Assembly: GCA_031268995.1 (NCBI GenBank)
Contig: JAIRWK010000317.1
Coordinates: 1-39,636 of the forward strand
Reading direction: 5' to 3'
DNA from: Planctomycetaceae bacterium
GTDB taxonomy: Bacteria; Planctomycetota; Planctomycetia; Pirellulales; Thermoguttaceae
Length of the DNA: 39,636 nt
Made by a program: the position numbers and the translations under genes. The notes beneath the pieces are model-generated. The model had not been told where the DNA came from and searched no databases. It worked only from the letters and a program-made list of their open reading frames with translations. The stretch's first letter is position 1. Each line of letters begins with the position of its first letter. This document shows positions 7,963 through 16,526 of the stretch, piece after piece.

Positions 7963-9165
7963 TCAAGGTAACGATGCAGGATTACCGTCATTTATGTGAG
8001 ACAGGTACTTCAAAATATTATTATTTAATGTTACCGCAACACTGTGAACAGAACCATCACCTAAAAGGAAATTTACAACTCCAGCATGAAAACTGCCGTA
8101 ACTAGGAAGTATAAGATCCATATCACCGTATCCTCCGACTCCATCGGTGGGACCCCTAGCGATAAATTGAGCCTTGATCGGTGCATTTGAGTATCTGGCA
8201 TAGTTAAAACGGCAATTCATCGATGCAAAAAGATATGAACAATCCCATCCATTTGAATCTGTACACGTCCCTACTCTACTTTGTGGAATATACTTCTCTC
8301 CAAGAAGAAACTGATTACTCAAGCCATCCGCTAAATTGTCGAAATTTAGCACGGATTCCCACCTATTAACATCTGCAATTACGGTCGTCAAGAAAAAATT
8401 GACCGAAACCCTAAATGGTCCTGAATTATTGTTATTGTTGTATGATATGACAATATTGTTGATTGGCAGTCCGGGAGACAGGATGAATCCCATTATGTCA
8501 TCCTGTGTTGCTGCAACAACTGCGGCATAATCACCAACGGGACCGGGGAAATACGGATCAGCACCGTCTTTAGGACGGGTAATTTGCGATCCGCCGGTAC
8601 GCCGTGCTGGACACCTATAAATGGAGACCGAACCGAAACCTAATCGGTCTTCTTCTGTCAATTTCGCATCATCAGTACCGGCGGCAGTACCGTTCCACCA
8701 ATCCCTATCTAAAGGTGCCGCGAATGATTCGTCTATATTCCTTTTATTGGATTCGATTTTTGAATAGAGTGCGGTTTGCTCGACGTAAGGATAAAGTAAA
8801 CCAAAAAAGGAAGTCCGGTGAGCATGACCAACATGTATTGGCGGAATGCCGCCTCGTCCGTCGTGAAAATTGTGGATTCCTAAACCCGTCTGTTTCATGT
8901 TATTGGAACAACTCATTCGTCTTGCTGCTTCACGCGCTGCTTGAACTGCGGGTAATAGTAATGCGATCAATGTTCCAATAATCGCTATCACAACCAAAAG
9001 CTCAACAAGCGTAAAACCAAGCATTGAGGGTTTGTTACAAAATTTTAGCCCGCTTGCCCCCCCCCCCCCCCGTTTGCCTATTTTGCCAAAATTAACATCA
9101 AAAATGGCGTAAATAGTATCAGAAAGACGGTGAATGATTCCTGAAATCCGAAAAGTTTTTTTCAT
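7963..9165 (-). CDS. DUF1559 pseudopilin-like protein with an in-ORF poly-G tract, first cassette
   Basis: The 400-residue protein has the type IV prepilin motif [15 protein letters not shown] (about 50-64) followed by the DUF1559 hallmark [20 protein letters not shown]. Near the C-terminus is [10 protein letters not shown], the usual H-x-G...DGSV region of the family. These proteins are pseudopilin-like surface or secretion components, very abundant in Planctomycetota. The segment before the motif is unusually long and contains GGGG (33-36) encoded by 15 consecutive G (9057-9071 on the plus strand as C). An in-frame ATG exists just before the prepilin motif (residue 48), so a shorter product is possible. 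The 9165 start has no clear Shine-Dalgarno. Confidence 0.88.
   Translation of the reverse strand: MKKTFRISGIIHRLSDTIYAIFDVNFGKIGKRGGGGASGLKFCNKPSMLGFTLVELLVVIAIIGTLIALLLPAVQAAREAARRMSCSNNMKQTGLGIHNFHDGRGGIPPIHVGHAHRTSFFGLLYPYVEQTALYSKIESNKRNIDESFAAPLDRDWWNGTAAGTDDAKLTEEDRLGFGSVSIYRCPARRTGGSQITRPKDGADPYFPGPVGDYAAVVAATQDDIMGFILSPGLPINNIVISYNNNNNSGPFRVSVNFFLTTVIADVNRWESVLNFDNLADGLSNQFLLGEKYIPQSRVGTCTDSNGWDCSYLFASMNCRFNYARYSNAPIKAQFIARGPTDGVGGYGDMDLILPSYGSFHAGVVNFLLGDGSVHSVAVTLNNNILKYLSHINDGNPASLP
9057..9071 (-). repeat. Homopolymer G15 tract within the DUF1559 ORF
   Basis: Fifteen consecutive C on the plus strand form a G15 run in the gene. A change of one base would shift the frame between the 9165 start and the prepilin motif. 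Confidence 0.9.
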
Positions 9166-9184
9166 TGTTCAAATTAGCTGTTTG

Positions 9185-9205
9185 TTTAACCATAATGTGG
9201 TTAAA
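9185..9205 (-). promoter_or_regulatory. Candidate operator palindrome upstream of the first DUF1559 gene
   Basis: TTTAACC and GGTTAAA form a perfect 7-bp inverted repeat with a 7-base spacer. It lies 20-40 bases upstream of the start at 9165, suitable for a repressor or activator site. The binding protein is unknown. Confidence 0.35.
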
Positions 9206-9750
9206 ATGTTCATGTTGACCAAGTGATTGTCAAGTCAACAGTTTTTGTCCACCATAATAATAAAATTTTAAAACATTATTCGATTTCAATCTTGATCACA
9301 ATAATCATCATTAGAAATTGAATTATGCTCATTTGTAATTTGTATGTTAGCAATTCAAATGCCAAAAGGAATTTTTGCTACGACAAAATTGATAAAAGAT
9401 TTGTAAATTTTACACAATGGCAGTAATGGAAGCAGAATTTATTTTTAGGATAATTGTTTTATATTGTTATATTTGCGCAAACAGTTTTAAGGATTTTATA
9501 GTTGTGTTGGCATTTGGAAAAAATTTTTTGGAAACTTACAAATAAAAAATTTTTTTGCGGATTTATAACAAATTTGTCATAGAATTTTACAGACACAAAT
9601 GAAAACTAACCTTTAAATTTGCTGGATCAGCTACAAGCCGTCATATTTAACGGCGGCAACCAGTATATTTGACGGCGTTTATTTTTTGCCGACAAAATAC
9701 AACGGTTATGGTTGGATTTTTTTGTTGTGTGTTGAGTAGTGAGTAGAAAC

Positions 9751-9837
9751 GACGCGTGCTAGCATAAAACTACCCCTAACTCCTCCGAAGGAGGGATTAG
9801 AGGTGATTCCTTTTGCTTTAGAACTGCCCTAAAGTAA
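9751..9837. repeat. Family D repeat
   Basis: The segment CTAGCATAAAACTACCCCTA with a following CTCCGAAGGAG palindrome is shared with 33478-33606. It lies just 3' of the MFS gene stop. Confidence 0.7.
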
Positions 9838-9844
9838 AACCGTT

Positions 9845-9888
9845 TATTGAACATTAATGGTCATTTATTTTGGGGCAATGCCTAATGT
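9845..9888. repeat. D-associated repeat overlapping a gene 3' end
   Basis: ATTAATGGTCATTTATTTTG with a nearby GGGGCAATGCC is one of about five copies of this motif (others at 15703, 33573, 34200 and 39498). It encodes the last residues and the stop codon of the MFS gene. Confidence 0.65.
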
Positions 9889-11128
9889 TAGGCAGTAGGT
9901 AAGTTGCCAATCCTAGCAACGGTAATATTGAGCAGGTTTTGAAAACAAAATCTATTCCGTACACATCAGCAACCTTGCCCAAAACAACAGACGCGACTCC
10001 GGCAATCCCAAACGCTAGCCCGAAAAAAAGTCCAGCTACCATACCAACTTTACCCGGCATTAATTCTTGTGCAAAAATTAAAATTGCCGAAAACGCAGAC
10101 GATAAAATAAAGCCAACCAACACACTCAAAACACACGTCCAAAAAAGCGAATCCACAAAAGGTACACAAACCGCAAACGGAAACGATCCCAATATCGAAA
10201 CCCAAATTACATACTTGCGACCCACCCAATCACCAATAGGTCCGCCAATCAACGTACCCGTCGCCGCCGCAAATAAAAATAAAAACAAATATATTTGCGA
10301 ATCACCAACCGAAACACCAAACCGTTCCATCAAATAAAACGTATAAAAACTCCTAAAACACGCTAAATAGACATACTTTGAAAAAATCAAAATCATCAAA
10401 ATAATTAACGACATCACAACCGTTGACCGACTCAACACAACTAAATTCTTGCCCAAAAGATCAACATCCTTATCCTTTTCTGTACGAAAATCATTTAAAT
10501 CATTCGTATTGGCAATTTTGATATTTTCGCGTTGTTTATTCTTATTGCGTGTTTGATTAAAACGGTGCAAATTGTAAGAATACCAACGACAAACCGGTAA
10601 CAACACAATTATCGTGCAAATAACTAATATAGATAACCAAATCGAATGACCATGACCATACGGCGCAATCAAAATTGCCGCGAGTAATGCACCAAAAGAA
10701 CCGCCGACATTGCCGCCAACAAGAAATAAAGATTGAAAAAAACCAACCCGCGTACCTGAAACCAAAAACACTATCCGCGATGCCTCAGGATGAAATACCG
10801 CCGACCCCACCCCAATAAACGCAACAGAAATAAGCACAGCCGCAAAACTATCAGCATACGAAATCAAAACGACACCAATCAAAGTTGACACCATCCCAAA
10901 AGGCAACAAATAAGGAAACGGTCGCTTGTCAGTTACATAACCAACTACGGGTTGACAAATTGACGACGTAAATTGAAAGGTCAAGGTAATAAATCCTATT
11001 TGTGTAAATGTCAATGATAACGTCTCTTTGATCTGCGGATAAATCGCTTGAAAAAACGTTTGAAAAAGATCATTCGCCAAATGCGTAAACGTAAGAACCA
11101 ACACAACCACAATTGAAACCGCTCTCAT
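9854..11128 (-). CDS. fsr: MFS efflux transporter of the fosmidomycin-resistance (Fsr) family
   Basis: The 424-residue product has about 12 hydrophobic helices. The start reads FTHLANDLFQTFFQAIYPQIK, followed by TLTFQFTSSICQPVVG, TDKRPFPYLLPFGM and GVGSAVFHPEASR, all matching the Fsr subfamily pattern. It is an inner-membrane drug or metabolite exporter; the real substrate is unknown. A Lys/Asn-rich cytoplasmic loop separates the two six-helix halves. I chose the ATG at 11128, because the extra 25 codons upstream are encoded by the A element at 11153-11255. The C-terminal residues (about PNIRHCPKINDH) and stop are encoded by a dispersed repeat. Confidence 0.85.
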   Translation of the reverse strand: MRAVSIVVVLVLTFTHLANDLFQTFFQAIYPQIKETLSLTFTQIGFITLTFQFTSSICQPVVGYVTDKRPFPYLLPFGMVSTLIGVVLISYADSFAAVLISVAFIGVGSAVFHPEASRIVFLVSGTRVGFFQSLFLVGGNVGGSFGALLAAILIAPYGHGHSIWLSILVICTIIVLLPVCRWYSYNLHRFNQTRNKNKQRENIKIANTNDLNDFRTEKDKDVDLLGKNLVVLSRSTVVMSLIILMILIFSKYVYLACFRSFYTFYLMERFGVSVGDSQIYLFLFLFAAATGTLIGGPIGDWVGRKYVIWVSILGSFPFAVCVPFVDSLFWTCVLSVLVGFILSSAFSAILIFAQELMPGKVGMVAGLFFGLAFGIAGVASVVLGKVADVYGIDFVFKTCSILPLLGLATYLLPNIRHCPKINDH

Positions 11129-11152
11129 CGTAAAAATAAAGAAAAATAATGA

Positions 11153-11255
11153 TATACCGTAACCGGTAGGGCAATAGGCTTCGCCCTTGAGCAATCGCTT
11201 CACGTTGTTGCGCTTGCGTGTTCCGCTTCGGGAAATTCAAAACAGCTTGAGTATA
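11153..11255 (-). repeat. Family A element
   Basis: Full-length 103-bp copy, 25 bases upstream of the MFS start. Its sequence is open in frame with the gene and could extend the N-terminus. Confidence 0.9.
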
Positions 11256-11288
11256 TAACAATGATTAAAAATTTTCGACATCAAAAAA

Positions 11289-11329
11289 ATATCCGCGAAC
11301 ACCCATCAAATCTGCGTTATCTGCGTGCT
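11289..11329. repeat. Family B repeat, right half only
   Basis: AAATCTGCGTTATCTGCGTG followed by CT is the right arm of family B. It lies just 3' of the stop of the large secreted protein. Confidence 0.65.
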
Positions 11330-11343
11330 TCTCCCAGAACGTA

Positions 11344-14300
11344 TTATTTCCATGTTACCCACGATTTTACGCGTTGTAGTATTCCGGTTTTTGTGGGTTT
11401 ATTTGGTATGCTTTGTTCTTTTTGTAGCGAGGCAATTTTTGTATTTGGAGAAATGTTATTTGGTGAATTGTTTGTTGTAATATTTGCAGGTGGTGTTGTG
11501 TTGTTTGGGTCAGGTATATTGTGTAACAAAAATTGCGCCCAATAACTATCAAAAAGTCTCAATAAATCTGATACCCGATACTTCGCTCTGCGAACATCCG
11601 CCGCCGACAATAATTTTAATAACTCATTCGTCTCCTCCGGCGTAAACGCGACTTGATACAACGTAATATCATCAACCCAAACCGTAGCCGACCCGATTAA
11701 ATTAAAACGCAAAACCACATCATTGCCCGTACTCATTGGAAGTTGTTCAAACGGAATCACCACCTTGAACCATTGAACGCCGTCCGCAACCGCAACACCG
11801 CCGCCAACACTTGCACCACGTGAAACCGGTTTTAACAACGAATCCATATTAAATGTACGATTAATCAGTTTGTCCGATCCCACGCTGTTTCCGTTGTTGC
11901 CTTCAACACCGCCCAACCCGACAATCGATAACTGAAATAATAACGGCGTGTCAATTCCAACTGTTGATTTATTTGATATTGTTGTCGTTGTTACGGGCAA
12001 ATTTGTTGAGCCGGTTCTATTTTGTCCCGCGAAATCTTTTATGCCGACAAAAAGCGAAACGAAAAGCCGACCGGTTGTCGGAATTTCAAACGGGTCACTG
12101 CTCACGCAAATATTTTTGTCCGTACCCGTACTCGACAACCTCAAACTCGCATTGCCCTCATGCTTAACCGCCCGATCAATATTGGCAGACGCTCCGTTAG
12201 TCGAAAGAGCTTGCCAACCGTGATATTCACTGTATTCGTAGTTGCTGACGTTAATGTGTTCGGGCGAATTTTGCAAAATATTTTGCGGCAAATCTGTTTT
12301 TTTGAAATCCCGTTCGCCGCGTTCTTCGTCGAATCCTGTGTTATTTAATTTATTCCATTTTATTCCTGATCTTGCAATTTGAATACGTTGACCGAGTTCT
12401 TTAACCCGCTTGTGCAAAATTCCGTTCGCGCCGCAAATATGTTCGGGAAGCAACACCTCCACATTCTCAATAAACGCCGCCGCATCGTGTACATAAACCG
12501 CCGTCAAATTATACGCCTCAACCCTAAATGAACCCGTTTGCCGACCGCCATTCCAAGCTCTTGTCTCACATTTTTTTTGACCGCTTAACTCATAAAATCC
12601 CGCACCTTCCGCAACACTAAACCCAACATCCACACGCACTTCAAACGGCGCATCGTTGACAATATAAACGAACAAACCCAAACCATTATTCACATACCGA
12701 ACAGTAACAGGCTGCAATGATTTTTCATCTGGAACGGACGACGCGGACGATGATAAAGTTGACGATGGATTTGTTGATGCGTTTGGCGTGGGATTTATTG
12801 TTGCGCTGGTTGGAGTGTAAACTGATTGATTTTGCGGATATGAAAAAGTCTTGAAGGGCAACGCTGGAAGTTGACGGAACACGGCGAGCAATTCACGCAA
12901 CGAATCATTTTCGCCGCTCAACAAAGAATTACCGCCGTCAAAAAACATTGCAACATCGGATTGAGCTAGTTGTTTTACGAACCGGCTACGGTTATGAATT
13001 GACGGCGGAACGGATGGCGATTGGTCAAAATCGTCAAAAAATAATGTGCCGAATGAAATTTCGTTACGAATAAATTGTGCGCCGGTATTCACGACATCAA
13101 AATCACTGTAAACAGCTGCGGATTCGTTTTGCATATCGGGCGATCTACGCGACGGACGCAAAAAAGTTACAGACGGAATATCACAAATTAACGCCGGATC
13201 ATAACCAAGTAATCGTTGCGACAACAACACCGTACCGGAACGCGGAAGAGACGGAAGGCAAAATTTCTTAACTTCAGGTCGATCCAAAATTGTGTCGGCG
13301 GCTAAATACAACCGTGCATCACGACGAACATCAGTAATCGTCTTGACAACTTCTTGATAAAATTCTTTTACTTTAACGTTGCGCCAATTGACAAACGCAT
13401 CAAATGTTGCATTATTGTTGCGCAAAAAAATTGCCCTCGCCTCAATCCGATCACGAATTTCTGCAAATTGCGCTTCCGGTATCTGTATTCCGGTCTCTCT
13501 TGTAAATTCGCGGATCGTTCTGTCATCAAGTGACTTAAACGGATCATTTAAAAGCGTATGACTGTCATGCGCAAGTATAACACCAATTCCGCCAAAAGAT
13601 CGATGTGTTCCGTAACGTGTTGTGATTTCGCGAATCGTGTTGAGCAATGTTTCTTTGACGATTGGGTGAAGAAAGTTATAACGTGTTTTTGATTTGTCCG
13701 TTTCGTTATTATTTATTGTAACGTTAATTTCGGATTGATTTGACGGCGGTTCCGTATCGAATTGCAAAAGTTCGTAAGCGAGTTGCGGATTGTTTCGTAT
13801 TATGCTGTCAATTTTTGGCAGCCGCATGTTGAAGTTGACGGCGGGTATCAGCGAGAATGTTTCGCGATCAAATAATTTATGCAACAATTCAAGCATATCA
13901 CGCGGTGATTCCAATTTCGCTGAATCGGATCGGTACAAAATCGCTTCATTTGAGGCAACATTTAACATCACGCCGTCAAATCCATTCCAATGTAAAATCT
14001 CAACTAATCGATTGGCGGATTCATAAAGCGTCTGCCAATCACGAGCGGGAATTTTAGTTATTTTGGCGGAGTTAGGATTTGGTGTTGTGTCTGTTTTTTC
14101 AACAGTTGACGCAAGTTGAAGCAACATTTCGGGCTTGTTGAGATAACCGGCAACAAGACGTTTGGGAACGAATTTATATTGACGCGAAATTGAGTCAGAT
14201 GTTATTTTGTACAACTTAACATTGCCGAAAATACAATTTCGTCCCGTGCGATTCATCAACAACAATGTCGGCGTTTTTGTTTTTGACCAGAACAAAATCT

Positions 14301-15414
14301 TATGCGTGTTATTCGCCTCCGATCCCGCCGACGCGATAGCTTGCCCGACCGTTTCCGTAACATGAATACACGACTCCGCACTCACAACATGCTCGCCGTC
14401 AATCGCCTCAACAACAGCAATCTCAAGTTTCTGCGAAGCCGATAATGGATAATCAATCTCAATCAAATGCGGCTTGCCGATTTCATGCAAATTAAGCGGA
14501 ATCGCATTCCACGAATACGGTGAAAATTTATCGTCGGACGGATGTAAAATTGAATAATTATTTTCAGTTTTTGTTATATTGTTATTATTACTTTCCGCAA
14601 GATTTGTAATTTGATTTATATATTGTTCAAAAAACGGCGCGAGTGAATTTTTATTTATTGCAAAACGGAAGTTACTGGCGGGAGTAGTATTTGTTGCTTG
14701 GCTACGGTCAATAAATGATGGCAATTTCGGCGTAGGAATTGTGGGCAATCGTCTTAAATTTGGTTTCCACCATTCGTTTTTTTGAGTATTGTTTTGTTCG
14801 ATTAGTTCTTTATCAAATGTAAGATTACCGGATTCGGCGGCGGACAAAGAACGGCGTTTAGGGGCAGAGTTGACGATGACAATTTGTTTAACAATTTCGA
14901 TGTCAGGTTTAGAAAAACTGCGAGGCAATGAAGGTTGACCTTGTGCGTAGAACGATACAATAATTTCGTAAACACCGTCATTTTGAGGGGCAAGAAAAGT
15001 AACAGGAAAGTTGTATGGCGAATCGGTTGAGATTGTTATTGGAAATTCGTTTTCGTATTCGGGCGTTTTTTTCGACGTATCGGAGCGTTTTGATTCGGGA
15101 GTGATAGTCAAGCCGTTTGGTTCGGGAATTTGGTAAACGCCGACGTGAATAATTAGATTTCTTGTAATTTTGGGCGGAGTGGTTCGTATCGGCGAAAAAT
15201 TTCGCGCAAGAGTGAGCGAACCCGTAACTCGCAATTGTACAGAATTTCCCGATTGATAAATTTCGTTGCCGTCCTGCAAATTTACTTCGGCGTTAATGTG
15301 TGTACTGGCAAGCCGAAGCACGTCAAATCCTTGCGATTTAAGCGTACCGCTCGCGCAAACAATAAACGCAACGATAATCATAATAACAAAAACCGCTCGC
15401 AATATTGCGCTCAT
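11344..15414 (-). CDS. Large secreted protein with a TIM-barrel glycosidase-like region and a CBM-like domain
   Basis: The 1356-residue product begins MSAILRAVFVIMIIVAF, a clear signal peptide. Residues about 30-200 look beta-rich. A central region (about 480-830) has ILHWNGFDGVMLNV, ITTRYGTHRSFGGIGVIL and RDARLYLAADTI, resembling glycosyl-hydrolase-like family 10 (GHL10) TIM barrels. Residues about 1090-1260 (YHGWQALSTNGA, LRLSSTG, VWVDDITLYQ) look like a carbohydrate-binding jelly roll. The C-terminal helical tail with RLFDSYWAQFLL recurs in planctomycetal homologues I have seen. A role in polysaccharide processing outside the cell is inferred, and catalytic residues were not identified. 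The start at 15414 is chosen because upstream codons come from an A remnant. Confidence 0.6.
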   Translation of the reverse strand: MSAILRAVFVIMIIVAFIVCASGTLKSQGFDVLRLASTHINAEVNLQDGNEIYQSGNSVQLRVTGSLTLARNFSPIRTTPPKITRNLIIHVGVYQIPEPNGLTITPESKRSDTSKKTPEYENEFPITISTDSPYNFPVTFLAPQNDGVYEIIVSFYAQGQPSLPRSFSKPDIEIVKQIVIVNSAPKRRSLSAAESGNLTFDKELIEQNNTQKNEWWKPNLRRLPTIPTPKLPSFIDRSQATNTTPASNFRFAINKNSLAPFFEQYINQITNLAESNNNNITKTENNYSILHPSDDKFSPYSWNAIPLNLHEIGKPHLIEIDYPLSASQKLEIAVVEAIDGEHVVSAESCIHVTETVGQAIASAGSEANNTHKILFWSKTKTPTLLLMNRTGRNCIFGNVKLYKITSDSISRQYKFVPKRLVAGYLNKPEMLLQLASTVEKTDTTPNPNSAKITKIPARDWQTLYESANRLVEILHWNGFDGVMLNVASNEAILYRSDSAKLESPRDMLELLHKLFDRETFSLIPAVNFNMRLPKIDSIIRNNPQLAYELLQFDTEPPSNQSEINVTINNNETDKSKTRYNFLHPIVKETLLNTIREITTRYGTHRSFGGIGVILAHDSHTLLNDPFKSLDDRTIREFTRETGIQIPEAQFAEIRDRIEARAIFLRNNNATFDAFVNWRNVKVKEFYQEVVKTITDVRRDARLYLAADTILDRPEVKKFCLPSLPRSGTVLLSQRLLGYDPALICDIPSVTFLRPSRRSPDMQNESAAVYSDFDVVNTGAQFIRNEISFGTLFFDDFDQSPSVPPSIHNRSRFVKQLAQSDVAMFFDGGNSLLSGENDSLRELLAVFRQLPALPFKTFSYPQNQSVYTPTSATINPTPNASTNPSSTLSSSASSVPDEKSLQPVTVRYVNNGLGLFVYIVNDAPFEVRVDVGFSVAEGAGFYELSGQKKCETRAWNGGRQTGSFRVEAYNLTAVYVHDAAAFIENVEVLLPEHICGANGILHKRVKELGQRIQIARSGIKWNKLNNTGFDEERGERDFKKTDLPQNILQNSPEHINVSNYEYSEYHGWQALSTNGASANIDRAVKHEGNASLRLSSTGTDKNICVSSDPFEIPTTGRLFVSLFVGIKDFAGQNRTGSTNLPVTTTTISNKSTVGIDTPLLFQLSIVGLGGVEGNNGNSVGSDKLINRTFNMDSLLKPVSRGASVGGGVAVADGVQWFKVVIPFEQLPMSTGNDVVLRFNLIGSATVWVDDITLYQVAFTPEETNELLKLLSAADVRRAKYRVSDLLRLFDSYWAQFLLHNIPDPNNTTPPANITTNNSPNNISPNTKIASLQKEQSIPNKPTKTGILQRVKSWVTWK

Positions 15415-15451
15415 GTGTTCGGATTCAGTGATTTTAAAGCAGCTTGAATAT
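15415..15451 (-). repeat. Family A element, truncated
   Basis: Only the right end is present (GTGTTCGGATTCAGTGATTT onward to GCTTGAATAT). It abuts the start codon of the secreted protein gene. Confidence 0.7.
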
Positions 15452-15623
15452 GCCTGATGCATTGTCGATCTATATTATTGTACAATAAATAACTCTGTAT
15501 ATAACGTGAGTAAATAAAAAATAAAATTATCAGGTGGTTTGTGATCAGAATTCTTGCAATAATGAACTATACACTCCCACACCGCGAATTATGCAGATTT
15601 CAGACAACCGAGTCCAGATCAAT

Positions 15624-15685
15624 TTTTTCACGTTGTTGCGCTTGCGTGTTCAGATTCAGGAATTTTAAAGTAGCTTGAGTACAAT
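15624..15685 (-). repeat. Family A element, truncated
   Basis: It lacks the TATACCG half and begins at TTTTTTCACGTTGTTGCG, ending TTGAGTACA. Confidence 0.75.
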
Positions 15686-15702
15686 ATAAAACCAGCCCTA
15701 AC

Positions 15703-15738
15703 TTTAGAGCATTAGTGATTTTTATTTCAGAGCAATGC
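15703..15738. repeat. D-associated repeat
   Basis: AGAGCATTAGTGATTTTTAT followed by TTCAGAGCAATGCC matches 33573-33606 closely. Confidence 0.6.
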
Positions 15739-15862
15739 CTAAATATTTGTGTGCCAAAAATTCAATTGAAGGAATAGTTGTAAATTGATCTTGCGTTGGT
15801 TGCCGGAAAATTGTTATACTTCGTTTTGTGCGATGTCGTGATGTGTAATTTGTGGGTGTTGC

Positions 15863-15945
15863 TATACCGAAACCGGTATGGGCGGTAGGCTTCGCAATGT
15901 TACGCTTGCGCGTTCAACTTCAGGAATTTTAAAACAGCTTGAGTA
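15863..15945 (-). repeat. Family A element with internal deletion
   Basis: Both ends are intact but about 20 bases are missing from the middle, leaving 83 bp. It is the GGTATGGGCGG-type variant. Confidence 0.8.
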
Positions 15946-15992
15946 CATTATCGCATGACAAAGATCAGGAAATTTTCAGTAATCCTTTAGCG

Positions 15993-16298
15993 AAAACATA
16001 ACCTCATTTTCACCTAATTTTTTTAACTAAACAACTTCAGTAGCAAATAATTAAAAAAACACTAACCTCATTATACTCAAGCTGTTTTAAAATTCCTGAA
16101 GCTGGACACGCAAGTGTAGCATCGCGAAGCGGTTGTTCAAGGGCGAAGCCTATCGCCTTACCGGCTACGGTATAAACAGGTTTTGTGTTGGCGTGAAATA
16201 ATCAAATTAGGTAATGAGGTTGGGTGTGGGGGGATTCATTGGCTACTGAGGTTGCTTTGTTAAAAAATTAAGTGGAAATGAGGTTTTCAAAAATTCCC
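15993..16298. repeat. Family E inverted-repeat element interrupted by an A element
   Basis: The left arm (15993-16048, with CCTCATTTTCACCTAATTTT) and right arm (16238-16298) are about 50-base inverted copies at roughly 85% identity by eye. The A copy at 16072-16174 lies between them. A single arm recurs at 30137-30195. Confidence 0.7.
16072..16174 (+). repeat. Family A element
   Basis: Full-length 103-bp copy sitting inside the E inverted repeat. Confidence 0.9.
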
Positions 16299-16304
16299 TA
16301 TGAG

Positions 16305-16370
16305 AATTTCTAAAAATTAATTTTATTCGAATTCGGTCAATTTATATCGACTGAATTTGAAATAGTTTGT
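16305..16370 (-). repeat. Family F palindrome
   Basis: ATTCGGTCAATTTATATCGA with flanking TTTTATTCGA is the reverse-oriented form of the repeat at 21583 and 26050. An A copy starts 4 bases further on. Confidence 0.65.
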
Positions 16371-16373
16371 TTT

Positions 16374-16476
16374 TATACTGAAGCTACTTTAAAATTCCTG
16401 AAACTGAACACGCAAGCGCAACAACGTGAAGCGGTTATTCAGGAGCGAAGCCTATCGCCTTACCGGCTACGGTATA
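16374..16476 (+). repeat. Family A element
   Basis: Full-length 103-bp copy 50 bases upstream of the glycosyltransferase gene start. Confidence 0.9.
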
Positions 16477-16526
16477 GCAAATAGTATTTTTAGAAAATTC
16501 CCCTACATTGGCTTCGGTTTATAAAA

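Larger units (their letters stand above)
9166..9853. other. Long AT-rich spacer with a possible operator and a D repeat
   Basis: This is about 690 bases without a credible gene. It holds a palindrome just upstream of the DUF1559 start (9185-9205), a very AT-rich middle, a GTCAT...GACGG segment near 9640-9680 and a D-type repeat at 9751-9837. The promoter of the DUF1559 gene should lie here. Confidence 0.6.
15415..16526. other. 1.1-kb spacer composed of nested repeats
   Basis: No credible gene is present. The spacer is a mosaic of four or five A copies (15415, 15624, 15863, 16072, 16374), an E inverted repeat interrupted by an A element, an F palindrome and a D-associated motif near 15703. 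Confidence 0.75.

Noticed and set aside
11129-11203. Longer N-terminus for the Fsr-like transporter starting within the A element
   Set aside because: The extra 25 residues are repeat-encoded and the ATG at 11128 starts exactly where family similarity begins.
15415-16526. Insertion sequence or transposase remnant in the repeat-rich spacer
   Set aside because: No ORF with transposase motifs is present; only short hairpin repeats are seen.
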